DNA of 64,000 nucleotides. It comes from Dermatemys mawii. Lineage: Eukaryota > Chordata > Testudines > Dermatemydidae. The translations under genes and the position numbers were made by a program. The notes beneath the pieces were generated by a model, which was not told where the DNA came from, ran no database searches, and saw nothing but the letters and a program-made list of their open reading frames with translations. The stretch is taken from assembly GCA_007922305.1 (NCBI GenBank), contig ML677365.1, positions 19,349,241 through 19,413,240 of the forward strand, in the 5' to 3' direction. Each line of letters opens with the position of its first letter. Position 1 is the first letter of the stretch. Below, piece by piece: positions 1 through 12,697 of this stretch.

Positions 1-2480
1 GTGCTTTTTACTGATCTTGTAAGCCATCTTTGAGATGCCTTTTTTGTTTACATTGTTCTAACCTGTCTAATGCAAATTTGGAGAAACTCTCTATGGGCAG
101 AAAAAGTTGCATCGTACTATGTACTGAGCTGTTACAATATATTTAGTGATTCCATTAGAAATCTGCCATCAAGCAGGACAGAGCATATGGAGAGGAGTTG
201 GTGAAAACCTGATTAAACATTTATATTGAGCACACTTTGATTTAACTCATATAAATAATTCATTATTTTTGTTTTTCTTTTTCTTTCTTTCAAAATGAAC
301 CTTTTCCACACCTGCTGTGCTAAAAATAATACGGATATGTCTGAAATAAAGAAAGCATTAGCCTTAGCAGGCAATGACATTGTACCCATTCAGACTTGAG
401 ACTCCCTGTACACGGCTATAATAAACCCAGATGCTATTGAAGAAGGCATGCATTCAGTTCAATAGAAAAACACCAGCATCTTTCATCTCTCCTTACCAAT
501 CACAAGCAGACATTCCAGGGGGCAATGGATATTGGACAGAGACTAGGTAGTTTTGGGCTCACGTTGGGAAGTTCAGATTCATAGTTGAACGTCTCCAAAG
601 TTTGAGGGAGTTGTAGATCCAGTGTTGTGTTTGTGAATCTATTATAAACTGGGTAAGAATGTTTAGACAGAGATTCAGATCTGAACTTGTCTAACCTTTG
701 AATTTAAATCCTGTATTCTAGTTCAGCCTCATCTAATCACAATTCTCTAAAGGTTCAGGGCCCGATTCTCACTTACATGAAGGCATCTTTCTGCTACTCT
801 AGCAACATTAAGGTTCCTTGAAGTGGGTCTAAATCCTGCTTTAGGGACTCTCTGTGTTCTTTAGTGTAATTGAGGAGTCACATTAGGTTTGGTTTATTAT
901 AAAGCACTACAAAATGTGGATTCTTCTCTGAGCCTCTTGAGGGCTGGATATCTCCCTCAAACTGCTTCCTTTCTACCTCTCGTCAAACAAAACAAAAAAA
1001 TAAACCCTGTCACTTTCCACTGCCCTCATTACCTGACTTCTCATGGGAAAGAGGATTTCATTAACTATCAAAGAGCCACAGCTGCAGTTATGTTTCAGAA
1101 GCATCCCAGGATACTTTACAGGGCTGCCAATACTTTTTTAAAAAGAAGTACATTATTCAACAGTAACGTCTCCAAGCCCTGTAGCAACAGGCAGCTTTGG
1201 ATCGACACCAGAGAACAGTTTTGTAGGAATGGCATTTCCTCTGGAGCTCCATGGTAGCTGTGGGATGGATCCTGTCTTGATTCTGCAACCAATGGCTCCT
1301 GCCGATATGGGTCAATGAGGAATTAAAAAGCCAATTCTGTAGGAAGTAAATTAGGTGGGAGTAACGAGAAGACTTCTAAACCGAAAGATAGCACGACTTG
1401 TATGGAATGTGCCATGCCCATTTCTGAAAGGCCACATGAAAAAATGTTCATAAAAATGTCATTTTGTTAATATGCCAATATATTAATCATAAGGTGAGAT
1501 TTTCTAAAATAACCCCCCTAAAAAAAAGTAAGACTCTATATAGATTCATTAGTTTAATTTTAATAGTTTAATAAACCTATGAAGTCTAATGGTTTAGACT
1601 TGCCTGAAAAACTACTGCACACTGGATCGCAAAAGTGATCTCTAGTGGAAAACAGTTCTCTCAGCCTGTGGCTTCCACAATTATATCTCATTTTTGTTCA
1701 TTTTTTTTCAGCTAGTTGGGAATAGTTTGCCACTATAAGTGTCACCTCCAGCTGTCTGCATAGTGCATGGTGAGAAAGGAGACTGTGCAGGTAACTCTCA
1801 GTTACGTTGATAGACATTAAGAAGTTCTGATAACATACCAGTAGTAACCATATGGGGAAAGCTATGCTGATTTGTGAATTTCATTAGAAAGCTTAGATGT
1901 CGATGCATATAGCCTCATTCACAGTTTTTTCTGTATTGTGATTTTAGGATATAACAAGGTGTTAACAAGAAAAAAACATGTTTTCATGAAAGCTGTAGAC
2001 AAAATGTACCTTTGCCCTGAGCCCTTCTGTGTGTTTATTTTTCTGTAAAAGTTGGTATCTTAAAAGCAACAAACAAAAATTGAAGTGGGAGGAAGGGAAA
2101 CTTTTTGAGGGTACGTTTTAAAACTTCTTTGATATCAACATATTGAAGATAAAGGGGGGGGTGGACTGGGACGGCACAGGTACTTCCTCACCTGTTGAGC
2201 TTCTTAGTTAAGCTGTTCTAAAAATTGCTCTCGGTTTTTATCAAAGTGAAACTATCGTAAAAAACAATTACTACCATAAAGTCTGCTTTAAACACTTTTT
2301 TAAAAGGCTGCAGTTCACAGCTGCAAGGTCACTACCCTGTGATTCTACTGTAGCTATGCATTTTTATCCCAGATGGGTAGAGGTGAAAAGTTTGCTATAT
2401 CCACTATACTAGGGATTTCCAGATTTGAAATTCCCAAATGGGAAGTGTTGTCTAATATTTAGAGCAGGAGAGGCTGAGGT
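1..2480. other. Mostly unique AT-rich non-coding DNA
   Basis: I see no exon, RNA gene or clear transposon over most of this stretch. The exception is a weak old amniote-type repeat around 755-850, which begins with a 'cccgattctcactta' motif. The longest open frame (889-1257) has no recognisable protein signature. A short G run lies near 2153-2162. Confidence 0.6.
755..850. repeat. Old amniote dispersed repeat, fragment
   Basis: The stretch opens with 'ggcccgattctcactta', which resembles the start of a family of short, ancient, often palindromic repeats seen throughout this window. The rest is too diverged to place. The assignment rests on similarity to the better copies at 43.9, 57.6 and 58.2 kb. 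Confidence 0.4.
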
Positions 2481-2602
2481 AAGACTCTGAGTCTCATTTC
2501 AGTCTGCCATGACTCACTGTGGGATGAGTAGGTTACATAACCTTGCTCTGCCTCTCCACCCATCTATAAACTGTGTATAATAATACTTGGAGCAGAGAGG
2601 GG
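2481..2602 (+). repeat. MIR-like SINE fragment
   Basis: The core and 3' part of a MIR-type SINE are visible. There is a degenerate form of the 'tgtgtgaccttgggcaag' core, then 'cttgctctgcctctcc', 'catctataaa' and a 'ataataatactt' tail. These follow the family order (core, then 'cctca..ttcc..catctgtaaaatgggga', then 'taata'). The tRNA-like head is missing or too diverged to see. MIR elements are old and non-autonomous, and they were mobilised by L2/L3-type LINEs. Confidence 0.7.
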
Positions 2603-2870
2603 AAACTAGCTGAGGAGGGTGGGAGAAAAGGCAAATGGAGGTAAGGTATATAGCAAGAGGGAGATAGGAGACTGAATGTGGAGAAGCTGAAGGGGGGGGG
2701 AAATTATAATGTGGGAGGGAGGGCAATAGAGAAGAGACAACAGGAAAGAGGCACAAAGAAGATCTGGACCGGGATCAATGAATATTTGGTGAGGGGAACA
2801 GAAGCATAACGGCAATGAGAAGATAAAAAAATATAGAGAAAACATCACAGGAGAAATTTTACTTGTCTGT
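2586..2870 (+). repeat. Purine-rich (G/A) tract
   Basis: For almost 300 bases the plus strand is dominated by G and A, with runs such as 'gaaggggggggg'. The opposite strand is correspondingly pyrimidine-rich, which explains the serine/proline/leucine-rich chance frames on that strand. It is low-complexity sequence with no coding signature. Confidence 0.6.
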
Positions 2871-3277
2871 TTTAGGGAGGGCAGAACAGGAATGGCTGCC
2901 CTAGCATTGGCTCAAGTATCAGCAAATGCAGAGATGAGTGAAAGTTGGAAACCTCCGCAAAATTTCTAACAAATGATGAAAGGAAAGAAAAGAAGAATGG
3001 AAGCCAAGGTAAGGAAAGCATCTGTCCACCAGGGTGAAGAGCTAGCAGGTGCAGATTTATCTGGGAACAGTCCAATTGGGAGGGCATGTCAACAGTTTGC
3101 CTACTTCTGGGCATACCACGGTGAGTCCCTGTCTCCCTTTATAGAGATGAGGGGGATGGTCCAGAAACAGAACAGAGAGCCGGTGTAGATTGTGTGACTT
3201 AAAGTGGAATTATGGGTATGCTGGAAAAAGAGAGAAGAGTTTGGGCCAGAGGGGAGAGTATTTGTTTGTTAGCACAT

Positions 3278-3308
3278 GTGTGCGTGTGCACACATACACA
3301 CACACACT
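3278..3308. repeat. (CA)n / (TG)n microsatellite
   Basis: Alternating purine-pyrimidine sequence: a 'gtgtgcgtgtgc' block is followed directly by an 'acacatacacacacacac' block. The two halves are complementary, so it can also fold back on itself. Confidence 0.8.
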
Positions 3309-3617
3309 TTTTATGATATGTCAGCAGATGTGACTGCCTGTTTCCTGCTATAAAATCCAAAGCACTATGGATTTTTAGGACCTATGTGCTGCACTCAGTC
3401 TGCTACAGGAAGGATTTTCTAATCCATCTATTTTCACTTTTTTAATCAATCCCACCCCCATAGTATCTAAGCACTGGTATGTTATGATGATCAATTAATG
3501 AAACAATAAATATTGGCAACAGCATAGTTGGACCGATCTTCCACTTTTGTCCTCAACCAGGGTCCCTTCTTATTTCTGTAACGTGGTCAAAATGATTCTG
3601 AATCTGACCTGTACACT

Positions 3618-4320
3618 TAGGGTATGTCTTCACTACCCACCATATCAGAAGAAGAGCTACAGCTTTAAACCTAGACTTGGGGATGAGCTGGACCTCTCCT
3701 GCCAACTTTGAGCACTTTGTGCATGGGCGATGGGTGAAGCCCTGGCTTGGGGAGGCTAACCCTCCAGCCTTGCCCCTTCCGCACCCACCAGAGTCCAGCT
3801 CCTACTGTAGATGCTGACCCCTGCCCAGCACCCCCAGCCCTCCCCACTTTGGCTTCTGGCAGCTGCCCAGGCTAGCATCAGAGATCCAGGCAGTGCAGCC
3901 CTAGGATGTGCCGCCTGGCCCAACCCCCGGCCAGCATGCCCTCCGTCCCTGAAGATACTCCCCGGCCAATCTGCCAGCCCTAGCACTGGGAGGATAGGTG
4001 GTGTGGCCCTAGGGGTTCACCATGGCCCCCAGCCTCCCTCCTTCAAGGAACCTCAGGCAGAATGGGGTTTTGGGGATGGAGCATGAGTGGGGTGAGGGGA
4101 AGTCCCCTTGTTTGGGAAGGCAACGCCTTCAAGTGTCTACGATACCTGCCGTCCATGCCTTTGTTACCCCCAATTCCCTTAGGTTGGTGGGGAGGGAAAT
4201 CTCAAGATCTGGACTGAGTAGAGGAAATAGAATCTGCTGCATTACATCTCCTAGTCCCCTAGTTCTTAGCAGCTACGGTTTAGAGCGGGCCGAAAAATTT
4301 ACAGCTACAACTTATTTTGA
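3618..4320. mobile_element. GC-rich composite repeat with MITE-like end
   Basis: It begins with 'agggtatgtcttcactacc', which resembles the terminal sequence of several MITEs here ('gggtatgtctacacta'). A C-rich, GC-rich interior follows, unlike the AT-rich flanks. Blocks are shared with 13285-13760: 'gatgggtgaa', then 'ggaggctaaccctccag' against 'ggaaggctagccccagg', then 'cagagtccag', and 'tacctgccgtccatgc' against 'tatctgccatccatgc'. The two are therefore diverged copies of one family. Open frames here are GC-driven and show no domain. The exact right end is uncertain. Confidence 0.65.
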
Positions 4321-4461
4321 ATAGTGCTGTTGTGTTGAAAGTGAAATGTTTTGTGGAAACATGGGTTGCAATAAAAGTTTCATGAGGAAGCATTCTCAGG
4401 CCAGGAAGGAATTTCTAGAGGAAGGGAGTCCAACAGCTCAAGACCCAGTGAACAAAGAAAA

Positions 4462-4765
4462 GCCATTGACCTAGTGGTTTGAGCATTTGGGTGGCATGTG
4501 GGAGACTCTGGTTCAAGTTCTTCCTCTGCCTGAGACAGACAAGTGTCCTAACCAGTGTAGTATAAAGTAAGTCTGTTTCTTTCTGATTTAAATTTAATAG
4601 GGCCAGAAGAAAGGCTAACTGTATAGCCTGGTAGCTAGGGTGCATGCCTGGGATGTGAACAAGTCCCTGCTCTGAATTAGACAGAGATGGGACTTGAACT
4701 TGAGTCATGTACATCCTAGATGAACATCCCAATCACCACCTATTGGCTACACTGTAGGGTGTTGC
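4462..4765. repeat. Palindromic tRNA-SINE-like repeat
   Basis: Two halves are partly complementary: 'tagctagggtgcatgcctgg' near 4630-4655 and 'cccaatcaccacctattggcta' near 4727-4750 are the inverted ends. Between them are 'caagtccctgctctgaat' and its approximate complement 'agagatgggacttgaact'. A further partial unit ('ggcatgtgggagactctggt') lies at 4490-4515. The same family recurs at 32266-32512. The phrase 'ggttcaagttc' resembles a tRNA B box, so a tRNA-derived origin is likely but not proven. Confidence 0.6.
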
Positions 4766-5427
4766 TTCCCCTCTGTTTCTGATGCTGTTCCACCAAAAAA
4801 AATCTAAAGATCTTTTGCATTCCAATGGTGGATGAAAACAACTTTTGAAATCTCAATTTTTCACAAAGTGGAATTGTTGTTTTCTGCTTGTCCTACTCCT
4901 GACCTTCTTTCTCCAGGTATTTGACTAGGATCTTAGGGTTGGTCAGAGAGGGCTTGGAGAAGGCAGAGTCTCTCCATAGTTTCTTCTGCACCCCCAGCCC
5001 CTTTGGTTCTTCCTTATAAAGACATTTCATTTGCTGCAAATGAAATTTCAAATAAGGCAAAGCTCAATGACACAAACAAAAACTCACCAATATTCCATGC
5101 AGCTCTACCTGCCGGCACATAATTTGATCACAAGCCCCAAGGTGTGTGTCACGTTGTCCCAAGGTAGGTATGGGTGAAAGCAGAACTGCTTCCTCCCTTT
5201 ACAGGAGAAGCACTCCTGTGTTGTCCCAAAAGCCCATCCCAATGCCCTTGTAACTGTGTGATTACCAGCTATAAAGTAGATCATCTCCCCATACCAGACC
5301 ATTGTGGCAAAACCATTTGGACCCCAATTCTGAAGTCAGAGTTTATATATTTTTACATTTAAATTTGGAAATGAATTCAGTATGTACAGTTTGGAAATAT
5401 AACCTGTTTTGGGAAAAACGAATACTT

Positions 5428-5497
5428 GTTGCCAGGTAACTATTGTTACTGGGCACATGAAATGTCGCTTTAATCCTTGCTTACTTTACCTGGCAAC
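5428..5497. promoter_or_regulatory. Paired X-box-like (RFX) motifs, inverted
   Basis: The sequence 'gttgccaggtaac' (5428-5440) fits the RFX X-box pattern GTNRCC-N-RGYAAC. A 12-base exact inverted copy, 'ttacctggcaac', sits at 5486-5497 and lacks only the last base of the consensus on its strand. RFX factors bind such sites in enhancers and promoters of ciliary and other genes. There is no gene next to it here, so a regulatory role is an inference from motif content only. It could also be the ends of a tiny decayed MITE. Confidence 0.35.
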
Positions 5498-5939
5498 CAT
5501 CCCTTGTCATCTGCTTGGAAAGCATTAAAGTAGATATGGTGTGTTAATAAATACAGGGAATGGAACAGTGCCCTGTAGCTGCTGTGTGTAAGGAAGCACA
5601 GCCTGAAGGACGTGCTACTATTCTAATCTGAAGTGCGTGGTGTGTAACCACATAAAATTTTAAACCAGTCAGTATACTTGATGTCACTTTCACTTGAGAA
5701 GATGTTGCTGCTTAGTTTTTCAGACCCATTAGTGCTGCACTTTCCTGGGATGTTTTATTTAACAATTTAGGGAATACTTCTGTTCTATTTTTGTGTTTGT
5801 TTTATTTATTACTTTACCTTCAGAAATGTTGTAAGGAAACTGAGTTAGTAAATGTTCTACAAGTAGATTAACAACATTGCAGCACATGTACAGCTCCGTC
5901 TGTCTCTGGAACCACTGGTGTGACTGAATCTTCTCCCTC

Positions 5940-6030
5940 ACACCACCTTTACACTGTTGTAACTAATTAATGTCCATGGGATAACTCCTGATTCACAGAA
6001 CATAAACTGGAGTAGAATTGGGCCCTTTAT
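5940..6030. repeat. Old amniote dispersed repeat, fragment
   Basis: Contains 'cctttacactgttgtaact', 'ataactcctgattcaca' and 'gtagaattgggcccttt'. This follows the 'ttacaccagtgtaa ... actcctgatttaca ... attgggccc' pattern of the dispersed repeat found many times in this window. Confidence 0.5.
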
Positions 6031-6259
6031 TGAGTCTTGTTCACAGCTCCAGAATTAGAAGTCTATCCCATTTCTTTTTTTCCTGTCTGAACTTCTATAT
6101 AAGCCTTCATAGAAAAATCACCTTGTTAAGTGCAGATAAGTACTGCCTTCCTTCTGGTTTTATAATCATAAATATATTTTTTGCACTTGACAATATTAGC
6201 TCCAAATGAAGTCAGTAAGAGTTTCATCACTGATTTCCTTGGAAGCCACTTTAGGCTCA

Positions 6260-6690
6260 CAGGAGATGTTCTGCTTGTTTTGTGCCATTTAGGAAACACC
6301 AACACCAGATTAACTTCAAATTCCCTTCTGGGGTCTCATCTGGCGTGTGGGAGTCCTCTGGCAGAGTTGTCTCTTGCATCTCCCTCCCAGTACAGGTTGT
6401 GTATTGGGGCAGACAGGGGTATGCTGGACAGGAGCATGATGCACTCCAGCAATTCCCAGCTGGCTAGTGATCTCTTGGGAACTTTTGATCGTTAGCATGT
6501 GTTAGAGCAGCATAGGACTGCTCTAATTGGCTCCTTGAGCTGGCCCATAGAGGAATTCCTAATGGAATTTGGACATAATGGATAATCTGGCCCATAATCT
6601 CTAAAACCACAAATAAAATAATTCCTTGTGCAATTGTGAACATGGGACCAATTTTCCTCTCTTACACCTGTGTTCATGTGGAGTGACTCT
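6260..6690. repeat. Probable old dispersed repeat, diverged
   Basis: The stretch has phrases such as 'gctctaattggctccttgagctggccc' at its centre and 'accaattttcctctcttacacctgtg' at its end, typical of old amniote repeats. The similarity is patchy and the ends cannot be set. No coding signature is seen. Confidence 0.35.
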
Positions 6691-7043
6691 TCTTGCTAAG
6701 AACGTATATGAGAAAAGAATCAGTGACTGGTTTTATCACCCACTACTCCTCAGGAGATTTTGAGAACAAATTCACTTAAAAGCATGGCATGGAAAATGTT
6801 AAGAATAACATTAAGGAAAAAAGAGGCTCCCACAAAGGTATGCCCATTTGGATATGCATCCAATCATCCACGTACCCAGCTGAATAACACTTCTGACACC
6901 TTTCACCTTTGCTCATCACTAGTGTGCAAAAACCACATGGAAGACTTTCACAGAAAAAAAAAATCTGTTCTAGCCTGTTCTGAAACCCAGAAATGTCACT
7001 TTTCAGGTGATTTTTGAAAAATGACTGGTGATGTATCGAAAAT

Positions 7044-7116
7044 ATAGAATCATAGAACTGGAAGGGACCTCAAGAGGTCATCTAGTCCAGTCCCCTGCAC
7101 TCATGGCAGGGAAACA
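7044..7116 (-). mobile_element. CR1 LINE 3' end, antisense
   Basis: This is the 3' terminus of a CR1 LINE read on the minus strand. On the plus strand it starts 'atagaatcatagaactgg', followed by 'aagggacctcaagaggtcatc' and 'tagtccagtcccctgcac'. CR1 elements of birds, crocodilians and turtles end in a short 'attctatg' type repeat instead of poly(A), and that end is visible here. It is a strongly 5'-truncated copy and contains no coding sequence. Confidence 0.9.
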
Positions 7117-10100
7117 CATGTCTTTGCAGATTTCTGACCTAAAACCTATTTCTCATCTGTCTGAAATTTAAAAACTCAAAAGTTTGTTAAAAATAGAGCT
7201 ATTTAACATTTTAAAAAATGAGCTGATTTAGTTCAAAAACTTCAGATTTTACAGGGGTTTTTTGTGAAATTAGACCATTTTAGTGAATTCAGAATGAAAT
7301 GTGAAAACTTTTCATTGCCAGATTTTTAAAGATTATTGTTGATATTTCTTGCAACCCTATTGATTATGTACTGAGAACTAGTGGAAAATTAGCACAAATA
7401 TGTTATCTAAAAAGAAAATAGCATATACTCCTTTCCTGTAACAATGACCAACATTCCTTGATGAGCAGCTGATTAAATGATACCTGTTACAGACAATAGT
7501 AATAGGATAACTTTAACAATTTGCAATTAGTGCTGCCCAATCAGGCTATAAGTACAATTAAAATAAATTAAGCCAGTTGAGAAAGATCAGAGATGAGATC
7601 CAAACTGGACTGAATGGTAATAGAAATACATGGACTCTGTAATGTCTCCTTCATAATAGTCAAGAAGACTTCTGTATGCAAAATACAAAAGACTGTTTTT
7701 CTGTGTGCTGCCATATGTCCACTGTAATTTGAGGACATATGGACAGAGAATTCTCTCAAGTGTAATGTATATCACACAGGCAAAAATAAAAGGAGCAAAG
7801 GGCTAAAATCATAACCACTGTTTAGAGAGTAAATTAAATGTTTGTTGTAACAAAAACATTGGTACATTAATTAATAGCTTTAGATTGCCTGCTAGAGCTG
7901 GCTGATAAAGACCTGGTTTTCTGATAGGTTTCAAAAGAAGACAATAGCCACAAAATTGTTTGTGACTTGGAGTGTAAGTGCTTAGAGCTGTTCTGCTTTT
8001 TGGAAAATGTTGTGTCTGGTCCTTTTAATACCTGCTTGTAAGATGAGTTAATCAGTAACTATTTATAATTCTGTTGTCCTCCTTGCTACCCATTCTTGCA
8101 CAGACTGAATATAAAAGCCTGGTTTTACAACTACTGACAGAAAGGAGCAAGAGAACTTAGGCTCTGGATTTTTTAAATAGATTCTCAGCTTGGGATTCTC
8201 TTTCTGGCTAACTAGAAAGTGAAACTTCTGCAAGTCCAGGGATGTCTGCATGTTTTGCCTTAATTTCTCTGTAAAAACAGAGGTAGCCCCTCAAATTGTA
8301 CCTTTTTGGAGGAGCTAAGAGTGGTGGCAATCAGCATGGGTACTGGATTTAGCCCTCCCACAACCTCAGCCCTTTCAAGGGGAAAGATGAGCTAAATAAA
8401 AAGCCATGACCTCATCAGTGAGTCAGCTGACTGCATCCACTTTGCAGGGGCTGTACACTAAAAATAACAGGTAAGGCTACTTAAACAGACACTTAAAAAG
8501 AATGGCAAACAGGCTTACTAGTTAAAAATTAGTGCCTTCAGAGAGTGTCACTTCATCATATTATTTTAAAGGGTAGCTTTACATTTTTATTTCCACATTG
8601 AAAATGATAATGGAGAATGACACTAAGTGAGGGAAGGACAAAAGGATGTTTATGGCAGATCGGAGCAGTTCCCTGAATATTAAGAACTCCAGAGAGATCT
8701 GCTGCTGTTAATGTGCACATAGCAACTTGCTTCCATAGGAGAGACCCAGATTTCTCCCCCAGAGAGATTAATCTCCTCATAGATGAGTCATTCAAGCATG
8801 AAGAAATATTCTTTGGACATGGTGCTCTAAATGGAAGCCCATACATCAAACAATGATGGTGTATTATATTGAGACATTTATAGGACTGGGGCATGCCAGC
8901 TGGGATGTGAAGCTTTAAGGGAGTAAAAAATGAAAGGATTTAAGGTGGATCTGCACAGAAAGCCATTTATCTGACATTATGCATGAGAATAAATCCATTT
9001 CTTGTCTTACATTGGTTTTGGGGGGGTAGGAGGGTAAATCAACGCTTAAGTGGAGAGGTTTACTCATATTTTGTCTCTTATCCTGTTTGAACTACTTGTT
9101 CCAATCTTTATGATAAAATAATAGAATCATTGCTCCTTGTGAGATTTGTACAATCCAGGAGCATGCTCTTACCAGGCGGCTTGTCCGTGGTGTTTCTTAC
9201 GTTGTTTTTTGTATTGTTATGCTAATAGCAGTTGTATTGACAATTTGGATTATTCCTGCAAGGCAGTGAACAAGTGCAATCTGTCAAGATTTCCAGAATA
9301 AGACTCACCAGTTGTTAATATTTACATGCAGTAATGAGTTGTTAACTTTTACACTGGAGATATGGAAGGGAGGAGGATTTTGCTACCAGTCTCTAAGCTC
9401 CTTGTGATGGCCGCTGCCAAGTAGGAGAGAGAGACATGGCCAAGTGAACATGTCATTTGAACACTTCAAGATAGTCAGTCAGATCTTTGGGAGAGTGGGA
9501 AATGAAGTGATGAGTGAATGTACATTTGCCATTAAAACATACTGGATTGATATTCCAGGGTTAACCTATACATAAACCAATCCAAAGAAAATACAGTGGT
9601 CAAACACAAAAAGTTTCTTCTATTTTGAAAAATACTGCAGGTCTGAGACACTTTTCTAGCACTTAAAATGGGGAATACTGATAGCAATGACAATCTTTCT
9701 AAGTGCGGAAGAACCTATTTAAGTGTACCCACTCTGTGTCTATAGAAATCTATGCAACCCATGTACTAATAGTACACTTAGTAAAAGGCTACTGCTGTTA
9801 ATTATTCTATATATTACTAATATACTTGCATATGGGGGACAGAACCTGGCCCTTAGTGTAAATCTCTTGAAAAACTTTATTGCATTTTGTAAAAAGGATG
9901 TGAATGTCAGACATTTAGCTGTAAGATAGCTTGGTGCAGTACTATGAAAGAGAGAAAATAATGTATTGGCAATTTTATCTTAGCTGTGATTATTTCATGA
10001 GGACTGTGTAGTTTTGCAGATTTGAGGGAGTGTTTAACTTTTAAAAATGTTTTCGTTTTATGAAAAGAAAAATTCTAGCAATGAATACCACACAACCTTC

Positions 10101-11280
10101 ATGCTTCGGATATTCTATTCTATCTCATTTCCTAGGCAGGAAATCAGAATCCTAAGAAAATTTCAAAGTGTGCTTTTATGAGTGGTTGTGAAATGTTTTC
10201 AACTTTTACGTTCCACTTATATCAGAAAATGTTTTTTCAATAAAATATTTCCTTTTAAATTCACCCCTGCCTCAGAAATACATTGTATTTTGGGACACGA
10301 TATGCTGGATTTCTCCTTCCAGCACATGTTATGGGCAACACATATTGAGTTCGTAATATGTGTCTGATAATGACTTTGTACTAAACCCCCATTCCTCCAC
10401 AACTGCAATGTAGCTGTCCTGACCTAGACAAGGGCTGCTTTACTGGTACTTGCTTATGCAGTTGTGTGAAACTGTAAATCTAACTTGAGTCTCTGACCCG
10501 ACTTCCACACATTGAGGAAAAAAATGATACTTCAGGTTAAAATAGAATTCAGGATTTGTTTCCCTTTAGGTGATTCAGGTGGGTTAACATCATCTTCCCT
10601 TTTAAATTGTTTTATCTTGTCTTTTTAATGGCTGGAAACATCATACAGCCATAAGTACTTTTATTTTTGTTTCAAGAAGAATTTTTGCCTAAACATGGCT
10701 TCGCTTAGTAGATAGACCTATTTAATGATTTCAGCAGACTGAGTTGGGGCTGACATAAGGAGAACAAATTAATAGACTTTGGTTTCAAAAAGGAACATAA
10801 GGGAATAAATGTAATGCACGTCTGTTATCCTCTGCAAGTGTATGAAATAGCAGCTTAGCAGTAGCAGGGAGGTAGAACAGGGTGATGCACAGGAAAAAAG
10901 AGAGTGAGAGCTAAGAGTTATGCATTTTCCCACAAGATAGTTCTGACTTTCTGCCAAAAGATTGGTGTCTGATAAAGTACTTTTATGCTAGTGTCTTTCT
11001 TTTTTTCCTGTGATTCCTAGGAAAATGCAGCATGTAGGTTTGGGCTGGTCGCGGGCAGTAACAAATCTCAGTTTCAGTATAACCTCACTGATATAGACTT
11101 AGATGGATTAAATTTTCACTTATTAAATAATAAACATAAAGTTCCTTGTTAATGCTTTGCAGTAAATAGTGGTGACATTTGTAATGTACATGATTAGAAT
11201 ATAAAAAGAAATTTCTGATTTTAAAGAAAAGAAATCAAAACATAGGGCTTCCTTCTAATAAACATCATCAAAAGGAGATT
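7117..11280. other. Repeat-poor AT-rich stretch
   Basis: About 4 kb with no clear transposon, exon or RNA gene. The 7150-7350 segment is rich in 'aaaaatttt'-like words and may be an old MITE. The remainder is unique-looking AT-rich sequence with scattered short open frames and no recognisable protein. Confidence 0.55.
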
Positions 11281-11284
11281 TGCT

Positions 11285-11460
11285 TAGTGAAGATGCTACA
11301 CCACCAGTAGGAGAGCTTCTCCTGTCAACATAGGTATTCATACGTCCCTCAGAGGTGTTAGTTATGCCAACGTGAGAAGTTTTTCCACTGGCCTAGTATT
11401 GCCTGCACTAGGAGTTAAAATGGTACAACTATATCACTCAGGAGTGTGGGTGTTCTGGGA
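11285..11460. mobile_element. MITE fragment
   Basis: The run 'ggagagcttctcctgtcaac', 'gttagttatgccaacgtgag', 'cctagtattgcctgcacta' and 'tatcactcaggagtgtgg' follows the same order as the fuller copy at 20352-20600. In both, inverted 'gagagctctcc' and 'tcaggggtg' motifs are followed by the element interior. Terminal repeats are not preserved, so it is an internal remnant. Confidence 0.6.
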
Positions 11461-12242
11461 GGACCAGCCTGCGGATCTGGTACTCTATACCAGAGCAGGG
11501 AAAGAGTCTTACAGGTGGTCTGGGTCAGGGCTAGGAAAAGCTGGGACTTTTTAGATAGGCTTTTTGCTAGCACAGAAGGGGTTAAGTGGTTTGTGACTTG
11601 GCCATAAGGCAAAGCTACATCTCCAGAACAGATGGGTATCTGGAAAACTGAGCAGATCCACCCTGAGGAGGGAAATGAGTCTGGCAGTGCCTGCAGTGCT
11701 ACCCTTGGCCAGCAGGGAGTGCTATGGGGTGTCAGGACCCCACAACAGTCAGGACCATTCACGGACTCCCACTTCTCTCAAACAAAATAAGAGAACCTCA
11801 GGAAAAACACAAAAGATTAATAAAATATTTAAAACCTTATTCCACCTCAGTTTGAAAAGGTGAATTAATGGACAAATCAATCAAAACCCTGAAATCCTGA
11901 AAACCTTTAATTTACTGTTATTGTAACTGAACAGCAGAAAAATAGCCTTCTACCAGAGGTACGCACTGAAATGTAATTAACCTTTTGCTTATGGAAGAAC
12001 TTCCTTGGGGAATTTCAGATGTTTATTTGGAGTTCTCAAAAGGGTGACTTTTTAATTAAGACATCCTTTCTCATCAGCTTTTATTTGGTATTGGAGTTAA
12101 ATAAGTGCTAACAAAAATAAGTTTGAAACAGTATGACTACACATTCTGTTCTCTCAGTTGTTCAGATTTCTCATTGACATGACCATTTCACCAGTTGTCC
12201 GAATGATGTCTAATCTTTCTGGGTAGATTATTTGAATTTTTA

Positions 12243-12274
12243 ATGTACACAAAAAAAGGAAAAAAAAAAAAAGA
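12243..12274. repeat. A-rich low-complexity run
   Basis: An interrupted adenine run of about 30 bases ('aaaaaaagg' followed by 13 A). It is not preceded by a recognisable retroposed sequence, so I do not read it as a poly(A) tail. Confidence 0.7.
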
Positions 12275-12697
12275 GACCAGCAGAAAATCCTCCCTTGCTT
12301 TTTGAGCAAACTTTTCAATTATTCTACATACATCACAAAGAAACAAGGAGTTCAATTTCCCCTCTTCAGGTCACTTTTAAAGTTTTACATGTCCAAAAAC
12401 CCCAACAACTTTATATTTGACCCATAATTCCTCCTTAGAACAAACAGAAGCACTGAGCCAACTATATTCATCCATCACACAGGTTCATTAAGCTTAAAAT
12501 GATAACGTTTTTGTAGTAGCTAATAAGACAAACCTGTTGCATAACAAAGTTTCTCAGCGTTCATGCTTGTCTTCAGAGCGGTGCTATTGGGAATGGAAAA
12601 GAGGGGGACAGGGGAGGAGAAGGATTGTTTGGGTGACCTTAACTGTGCATTTGTACAATGTAAAATGGTTTTGTAAAGTGACTTACCCAAGTTCTCA

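Noticed and set aside
889..1257. 122-residue open frame on the plus strand
   Set aside because: No domain, no splice sites of note and no repeats of a known family. The length is within chance for 64 kb read in six frames.
4490..4530. Possible tRNA gene (B-box-like 'ggttcaagttc')
   Set aside because: No cloverleaf, A box or acceptor stem can be formed, and the context is a palindromic SINE-like repeat.
11709..11731. CTCF-like site ('ggccagcagggagtgctat')
   Set aside because: Two core positions differ from the CCAGCAGGGGGCGCT consensus. A single weak match has little value without binding data.
12243..12274. Poly(A) tail of a processed pseudogene
   Set aside because: No upstream coding similarity and no flanking direct repeat were found.
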